Shown here one piece after another: positions 58,652-64,000 of a stretch of 64,000 nucleotides of DNA; position 1 is the stretch's first letter; every line of letters begins with the position of its first letter. The notes under the pieces are model-generated. The model made no database searches. It saw only the letters and a list, made by a program, of their open reading frames with translations, and had not been told where the DNA came from. A program made the position numbers and the translations under genes. Source of the stretch: Brachionus koreanus (lineage: Eukaryota > Rotifera > Eurotatoria > Ploima > Brachionidae); assembly GCA_016987375.1 (NCBI GenBank), contig PJRA01000011.1, positions 1,148,406 to 1,212,405 on the forward strand, given 5' to 3'.

Positions 58652-60816
58652 TTTACATATAATGTCTAAATGAGAGATTATTTTTAGATGATTGTCAATT
58701 TTTATGAGTTTAATAAATATAAACTTAATTATTTTAATTGCTTAAAAAAAAAAAATACACATATATTTTTTTATTTTTGTTCGGTAAAAAATATATGTCA
58801 AAAATAAAATAAAATAAAATTTTTCTACTCTAAATCAACATATTGAAGAAAAAAAAATCGAAATTTGTGTCATTGTACTGCATTCGTTTCATATCGTTTT
58901 TAGAAATATTTCAAATTTTCGCTAGGGTCTGGACACGAATTATCATAATTTAAATCGCTATTTGCATTCGGTTTTGCTAAACTTTTAAACTTTCATTGAA
59001 TATATAGGTAAGCTAGTTCTAAATTGTAAAGGTATTTTAAACTATACAGACGAATGACCTGAGCAAAATTTTCATCAACAATACTTGAATCTAGTGAGGC
59101 GGGATTTGAATTTGATTATGAATTAGGTCAGAGAAAGAACATTAATAATTTTATGCGTCTCGTTACCAAGAGGGTTCCTCACCATCGAGTCCGAATGGGA
59201 AAAATTTACCGACCAGAAAGATGCCCTAAATGAAATGCAACATAATTTAATTTTATAAATATTCGTATGAGAATTGTCTAATGAATAAATGAAGGGCAAT
59301 TTAATTTTTTACTATTTTTAAAAATTAAAATCTTAGAAATATGTCTTTAAATTCAACTGTCCTCTCAAGCTCTTTTACTTTTGGATATAATCATGAATAA
59401 TTTAATTCCATTTTCATCAATAGTATATAATTTACTAAAATAATTAAGTGTAAATAGCATGCTGAACGTGTCGGTGGGCTGATAATCAACAAAAAATTAA
59501 GAAATTGAGAAAAAATCAAATGTCATGACATACTTTTTGAATGGTTTTTCAAATATGTTGTAAAATAATTGACATTTTTCGGAATTTTAAAAGCATTTTA
59601 AGACTTCAAAAAAGTATCATTTTTTTAATAAATTGAGAATTATTTTATTTGAAGCATAGAAATGCAGTCAACAATTTTTTTTGAAATAAAATTGACTTTT
59701 AAATTGAAATTGATAAAATTGAAGAAAACTAATTTGAAAATAAATGTAAAATTTTGATTAACAAGGATAAATGCACAAAGTTGAAACACTTTATATAAAA
59801 ATCTTTTCAAATTAATTCTCAGATAATTTAATAAGCTAGTGATCTTAGTTTGAATAAGCTTACAAATCAAACGAATTTAAACAAGAAACAAAACTGAAAT
59901 TGATTCAAATTTTCTAATCCATTATAAAAACTTACTAACAGGTTTGATCGTAAATTAAAAATCAAATGGAAATATTTTTTATTATATTTACAATTTAAAA
60001 TATAAAAATTTTCTCTTTTATATGAAAAAAAAATTTATGTGAAAAAAAGGTTTTTGTATTCGTTAAAATTTAAAAATCTAAAAAAAATTAATTAAATTTA
60101 TCGTGGTCTTGTTGATTCAGTTAAGTTTGTTGTCTCCCAAATCAAATTAAAAATTGAATTAAATTTTTTAATTCTTTAACTACTCAAATTTTTTTAATTC
60201 TTATAAAATATTAAATGACCTCTTAAAAATAGATATTTTTTTACATACTTGTACTTATTGCATTTTTATATTTAACACCCATTTTATTTGCCTCGTTTTT
60301 TTACATTTTTTCAATGAAAATAGAATTATTTTGAAATAAAAATTAAATAATTTTAGAATATTTTTGATTTAAGATTTAAGATGTGATTGAAAAAAAAATT
60401 TATTGAATGAAAAACAAATAAAGGAAGTTACAAAAGGGGTTCAAAAGATCTCTTTGGCCTTTGAGTGTTGATTTGTTCTTTACTTTCTATTTTCTAGAAA
60501 TATTATTCTTGAAGCTCATGAAGCATTAAATCAATTTATTTAAATAAAAAAAAATTTATGTTTTCTTGATTTTAAATAAAAAAATCTCAAGTCCTATAAT
60601 TTTTTTTGAATTTCAATTTTGCCCATCCCAAATTTCATTACAAATATGAAATGGGGTAAAATGAATAATGATACAAGAATTCAGCTTTTTAAACGGTTTA
60701 ATTTTTGATTTTAGAGAAAATTAAAAAAAAAATATATTTCAATTTTTTAACCTTTTTTTAAAAAATTCGTTTATTATGAAAATAAAGGATAATTAAAATA
60801 AATTAAAGTAAAAATA
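58652..60816. other. Intergenic with one short ORF
   Basis: AT-rich apart from a patch at about 58870-59233 with more balanced composition (see the separate ORF entry). An open frame at 59640-59870 on the minus strand is low-complexity. No other feature. Confidence 0.4.
59063..59233 (+). CDS. Short basic ORF, possible exon
   Basis: 57 codons including TGA 59231-59233, with varied, codon-like usage unlike the flanks. It encodes an acidic stretch (GFEFDYELGQ) followed by a basic stretch with KR and GK sites (NNFMRLVTKR, VPHHRVRMGK). No in-frame ATG precedes the first part, so it would need an upstream exon; I could not find one with certainty. It could be the C-terminal exon of a small secreted peptide precursor, or a relic of a larger protein. 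Not recognised. Confidence 0.3.
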   Translation, partial: AKFSSTILESSEAGFEFDYELGQRKNINNFMRLVTKRVPHHRVRMGKIYRPERCPK

Positions 60817-61626
60817 TTAGACATTTATAGATATTTTTTCTAAAGTTTTTATCTCATTTTGTATGTCACAGAGACTTTTTATAAATTCTGTATATTCACT
60901 TAAATCTTCTTCGGAAGCCAAACGTTTGATGGAAAGATTCTTAAAAGACATTGAATCAGAGATTTTCGCCAGCTGATTGTGATTATAAAAATCACCTTTA
61001 ATAACGCTTGAAATACTTTTTTTGTGTTTTAAATTGATAAGAATGCATGCTATGCGAGAAAAGTTATTTTTGAGAGATACTCGGCTATCTGATATGTTAG
61101 ATTCATGTATTTTACTGTCTAAACTCCTGTCCATTAGATTTAAGAAAGTATAGTATCTTGTTGATTCAGAATATCTGTTTTTTCTTGGGTCTTTACGTAT
61201 TCGCACACTGCAACCACATTCACCGCTGAAAATTGAACCATTCTTTAATTTTTCTCGATAGTTTTTCTTTTTGCATTTAAAAATTTTTTTACTACAAAAC
61301 CATAACAAACATTTTCTTCCCATAAATTTAAAAAACCACAAAAATATCAAAAAAGGAGCAAGAAAAAATAATAACAAAATTCCAAAAAGATAAACATTGT
61401 AATTTTCAAAGTAGATTTGAACCCAATTATTGCTGAAATTGTTTTTCATTGAATTAGGCAAAGTACTAATAGGTCTTGATGGTAATTTTGGATATAATTT
61501 ATCGATGACAACAATTCTAGATACATCTAATTCTTGGTCTGATGATTGAAAAGCGTTTGAATAGAAAAAAATAGATAAAAAATGTAAAAATTTACTCAGC
61601 AAATACATTTTTATTAAAATAGACAT
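60817..61626 (-). CDS. Orphan single-pass membrane protein
   Basis: One 270-codon exon with clean frame. A hydrophobic N-terminus (about residues 7-25, LLSKFLHFLSIFFYSNAF) looks like a signal peptide, followed by a short outer part of about 50 residues. A strong membrane helix of about 28 residues follows (YLFGILLLFFLAPFLIFLWF). A Cys/Lys-rich juxtamembrane segment comes next (CLLWFCSKKIFKCKKKNY), possibly palmitoylated, then a basic and Ser-rich cytoplasmic tail ending in a helical, acidic stretch (SEEDLSEYTEFIKSL). I do not recognise a family. Type I topology is the simplest reading. Confidence 0.65.
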   Translation of the reverse strand: MSILIKMYLLSKFLHFLSIFFYSNAFQSSDQELDVSRIVVIDKLYPKLPSRPISTLPNSMKNNFSNNWVQIYFENYNVYLFGILLLFFLAPFLIFLWFFKFMGRKCLLWFCSKKIFKCKKKNYREKLKNGSIFSGECGCSVRIRKDPRKNRYSESTRYYTFLNLMDRSLDSKIHESNISDSRVSLKNNFSRIACILINLKHKKSISSVIKGDFYNHNQLAKISDSMSFKNLSIKRLASEEDLSEYTEFIKSLCDIQNEIKTLEKISINV

Positions 61627-62570
61627 AAAAAAGAAAATAAGCTTTAATCAAATTAGGCTCCAATTTGGAAAATAAATATTTTTGTTTTAAATTTTAATAA
61701 AAATAAAATTAAGAGCTAAAGCGCCTTAATTTTTATAGTTTATTTAATTTGATATATATAGAATAAGTGAGAGATGTAAATTTTAAAATTTAATTTATCA
61801 ATTTTTAAAATTAATTTTTATTTAATTCACCAAACTTTTTTAAAGGTTGTAAATTAAATAAAATTTTTATTTTTGTGTCCTTTTTCTTTTATCATGTAAA
61901 TATCATTTTGTTTCATTCGGAAGATCTATTGAATCAAGTACAAAACATTTTTTTTACAAATTCTAAAAATTCATGACCAGTAAAGATCAGCCCACAATAA
62001 TACTGATTATCAAATCGAATGACCAACTGTTCACTTCTTTTTTTATGCCATTTGGAAACAATTTCATTTTAAAAAAAGTGAGATTTAGAGAGTTAGTTGA
62101 TTTCAAAGCAACTTAAAGGTAAAATTGAACATAAAATATCTGATCACAATCTCAATTATGAAATTGCATTTTTGAGTTCACATTTGACAAAATTTTAAAT
62201 AAATTTAATTTTTAATTTCAACAATTTTAAATAAATTGTTGCGCATTAACATTGAAAAGCCCGGCTGATTATTAATAAAAATTTCAAATTTAGTTATGTA
62301 GACAAACTAAATGCTTCTTGTGAAAAATAATTAAATTTCTAGAAAGAATTAAAAACTTTTAAGTTATTTTATAAGCTTTTGAAAATTATTTTATTAAATT
62401 TAATTTCTATCAAAAATATTTAAGTTTCAATTTTTTAAAAAAGGCTCCAAAAACCCCTCGGGATTTCAAGTGTTAAGAATGACCTGGACCAGCCATAATC
62501 TCCTTTTTTTCAAAGTACTAAGTGAAGTTTTGAAACTTACTTTTGCTCCATGTTAACGCTTATGGTACAT
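61627..62570. other. Intergenic, no gene seen
   Basis: AT-rich upstream flank of the orphan membrane protein gene. Nothing recognised. Confidence 0.35.
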
Positions 62571-62705
62571 GCATTGTGAATTTTGCAACATAAAACAAAA
62601 ATAAAAATTAGAATAACTGTGTTTCTAAGGCTCTAAAGATAGTAATGCAAAATGTATCTACTGATATAAAGTTTTTATCACCAAAATTTATTCTATGCAA
62701 AACAT
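62571..62705. mobile_element. Decayed half of the 49.9-kb palindromic element
   Basis: Shares the order TGTGAATTTTG, AACA...AAACAAAAATAAAAA, AATAACT, GTATCTACTGATA and TTATCACCAAAATTTA with the 49896-50219 element. Diverged, no gap. Confidence 0.55.
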
Positions 62706-62746
62706 TTTTTAAAAACTATTCATGATACACGTTGTTAATTTATTTT

Positions 62747-63477
62747 AGTGTTGGGTGGCGGCCAAGTCTGGACGGTCTGAACGCGGCCAGAATAAAGCGG
62801 CCAAATGGGCGGTCAGACCGGCGGCCAAAATTTTGGACCGCGATGTTGGCCGGCCAAATCATTGACGGACGGCCAAATGGGCGGTCAGACCGGCGGCCAA
62901 AATTTTGGACCGCGATGTTGGCCGGCCAAATCATTGACGGACGGCCAAATGTACGGCTAAATCATTGACGGACGGCCAATTGGCATTAAATCTATATATA
63001 CTAATTTATTTTTTTTTAATCGATTTATAAAGTTAGCGATTTAAATTTTTTTTTAATTTTAATTTAAACAATTGAAAGGAATAAGATTTATGCTTTTATT
63101 ATTACATATTCAAAAAAAATCCACTTTAATTAAATTGATAAAGTTAGCTAAAACAAATTTAACTTTGTAGTACATCATATGTACAATTTTCATAAAATAT
63201 GTCGAATAAAATCAGTTAGAATTGATTATCTAATAAAAAAATGAATTGCCGTCCGTCAATGATTTGGCCGTACATTTGGCCGTCCGTCAATGATTTAGCC
63301 GTACATTTGGCCGTCCGTCAATGATTTGGCCGGCCAACATCGCGGTCCAAAATTTTGGCCGCCGGTCTGACCGCCCAATTGGCCGTTCACCTTTATCACC
63401 GTCCGTTTAGGCGGTCTTGATCGCGGCCAAAAAAATTTTTGGCCGAGATCAAGACCGTTTGTACGGCTCCCAACACT
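62747..63477. mobile_element. GC-rich fold-back element
   Basis: A 731-bp element with outer ends AGTGTTGGG and CCCAACACT and long inverted arms, both strikingly GC-rich against the AT-rich genome. The left arm (to about 62985) contains two complete 72-bp subrepeats starting at 62799 and 62871, then a shortened 31-bp form from 62943. The right arm (from about 63248) contains one 72-bp type and two 31-bp type units in inverse orientation. The shared word GGCCGGCCAAATCATTGAC is prominent. The AT-rich loop (about 62990-63245) has no coding frame. No target duplication is evident. Long frames on both strands here are only products of the 72-bp (24-codon) periodicity. Confidence 0.8.
62799..62973 (+). 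repeat. 72-bp tandem subrepeats in left arm
   Basis: Unit begins GGCCAAATGGGCGGTCAGAC at 62799 and again at 62871. The third start at 62943 switches to a 31-bp variant with GTACGGCTAAATCATTGAC. Confidence 0.85.
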
Positions 63478-63500
63478 AATATATTATTTATAATTAATTT

Positions 63501-63551
63501 ATATTTGTCGATTTCACTAAATAAATTTTATTTAGTGAAATCGACAAATAT
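63501..63551. repeat. 51-nt perfect palindrome
   Basis: Two 25-nt arms (63501-63525 and 63527-63551) are exact reverse complements around a single T at 63526. The arm starts ATATTTGTCGATTTCAC. It lies 24 bp after the fold-back element. It could be a tiny fold-back element, or a bidirectional 3'-end hairpin. Confidence 0.85.
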
Positions 63552-64000
63552 GTAGCTATATCACATCTTTTTCCTATAATCTTATGCTTAAAATGATAGA
63601 AATTAGCAATAAAATCAAAATAAGTAAATAGTGTGAGTATTTTTATTGTTCTATTTGTTTAATGGCAATTTTTATTTCATTTAATTTTTTTTTTTATTCA
63701 GTAAAAAACCCTTAAAAGGAGGCTTGTTCTTATCTCAATAAAGATGAAATTAACTTAATCTCATATCACAAACTTTAATCATTTAATATTTTTCCCGTTA
63801 TATATAATAAAAATTTAGATATCTTAAATATAAATTTTAATTTTTAGATAGATTTTTAGGGAAAAATTGAAAAAAATATTAATTAGAAAAAAATCTTACC
63901 AAATCTTAATCAAAGAGAAGAAAAAACAATAAAATGAATAATAATTAGTAAAATTAAAATAGAAAAGAAAAATTAGCATTAATATTATTTTTATTTTTTT
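63552..64000. other. AT-rich window end
   Basis: No gene or repeat recognised to the end of the window. Confidence 0.35.

Noticed and set aside
62732..62968. Open frames on both strands through the GC-rich repeats
   Set aside because: They arise because the 72-bp unit is a multiple of three without stops. The products are repeats with no domain.
1..64000. CRISPR arrays, tRNA or rRNA genes
   Set aside because: No regularly spaced repeat array was seen, and no convincing tRNA T-loop or rRNA core sequence was recognised on either strand. A tRNA scan would be needed to exclude tRNAs firmly.

Overview
The window is very AT-rich animal nuclear DNA. Genes have short GT-AG introns (many of 46-58 bp, a few of several kb) and are separated by long low-complexity AT spacers and decayed transposons. 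The animal-specific families present (innexin, EPS8, SLC6 transporter, Ig-domain receptor, LRR-7TM receptors), a ciliary gene (BBS1), and WD40 repeats of the 'LPNGDLASGS' style suggest a small ciliated invertebrate. A monogonont rotifer of the Brachionus kind is my best guess; this is an inference from style, not a proof. Two runs of N (23259-23327 and 50047-50070) mark assembly gaps.

Layout. 0.5-4.2 kb: a complete 11-exon BBS1 (+). 4.6-5.6 kb: an unknown exon, then a damaged WD40 repeat block. 7.2-9.6 kb: a complete 6-exon innexin (-). 11.7-19.3 kb: a 5-exon EPS8 (+) encoding PTB, SH3 and the C-terminal effector region. 19.75-22.55 kb: a 12-exon SLC6-family transporter (+). 23.1-24.4 kb: a Tc1-like element with intact ends but a broken transposase, next to a mariner relic. 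24.6-28.75 kb: a two-ORF non-LTR retrotransposon with a 15-bp target duplication, inserted inside a small inverted-repeat element; its reverse transcriptase core has been deleted in frame. 29.5-33.6 kb: a 2-exon helical-repeat protein gene (-). 33.6-40 kb: a long gene-free stretch. 40.0-50.2 kb: an accessory patch with a truncated LRR receptor gene, nested Tc1-like and mariner pieces, LINE relics, an LRR-7TM receptor gene interrupted by two in-frame stops, and debris of an integrase-bearing transposon. 50.6-52.3 kb: a single-exon second EPS8 (-) that ends just after the SH3 domain. 53.9-55.4 kb: a small AT-hook-like ORF, then a short inverted-repeat element enclosing a PHD-finger ORF. 57.2-58.7 kb: a 4-exon Ig-domain type I membrane protein (-). 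60.8-61.6 kb: an orphan membrane protein (-). 62.6-63.6 kb: a mobile-element relic, a GC-rich fold-back element with 72-bp subrepeats, and a 51-nt perfect palindrome.

The host genes do not form an operon or one pathway: they cover cilium trafficking, gap junctions, actin regulation, solute transport and surface reception. I see no convincing new multi-gene system. The least explained structures are the PHD-finger inverted-repeat element (54.8-55.4 kb) and the GC-rich fold-back element (62.7-63.5 kb). The most informative host-gene observations are the long and short EPS8 forms and the altered ion-site residues of the SLC6 transporter. Exon borders were assigned by eye from frame, splice dinucleotides and remembered family sequence; no alignment or database search was run.
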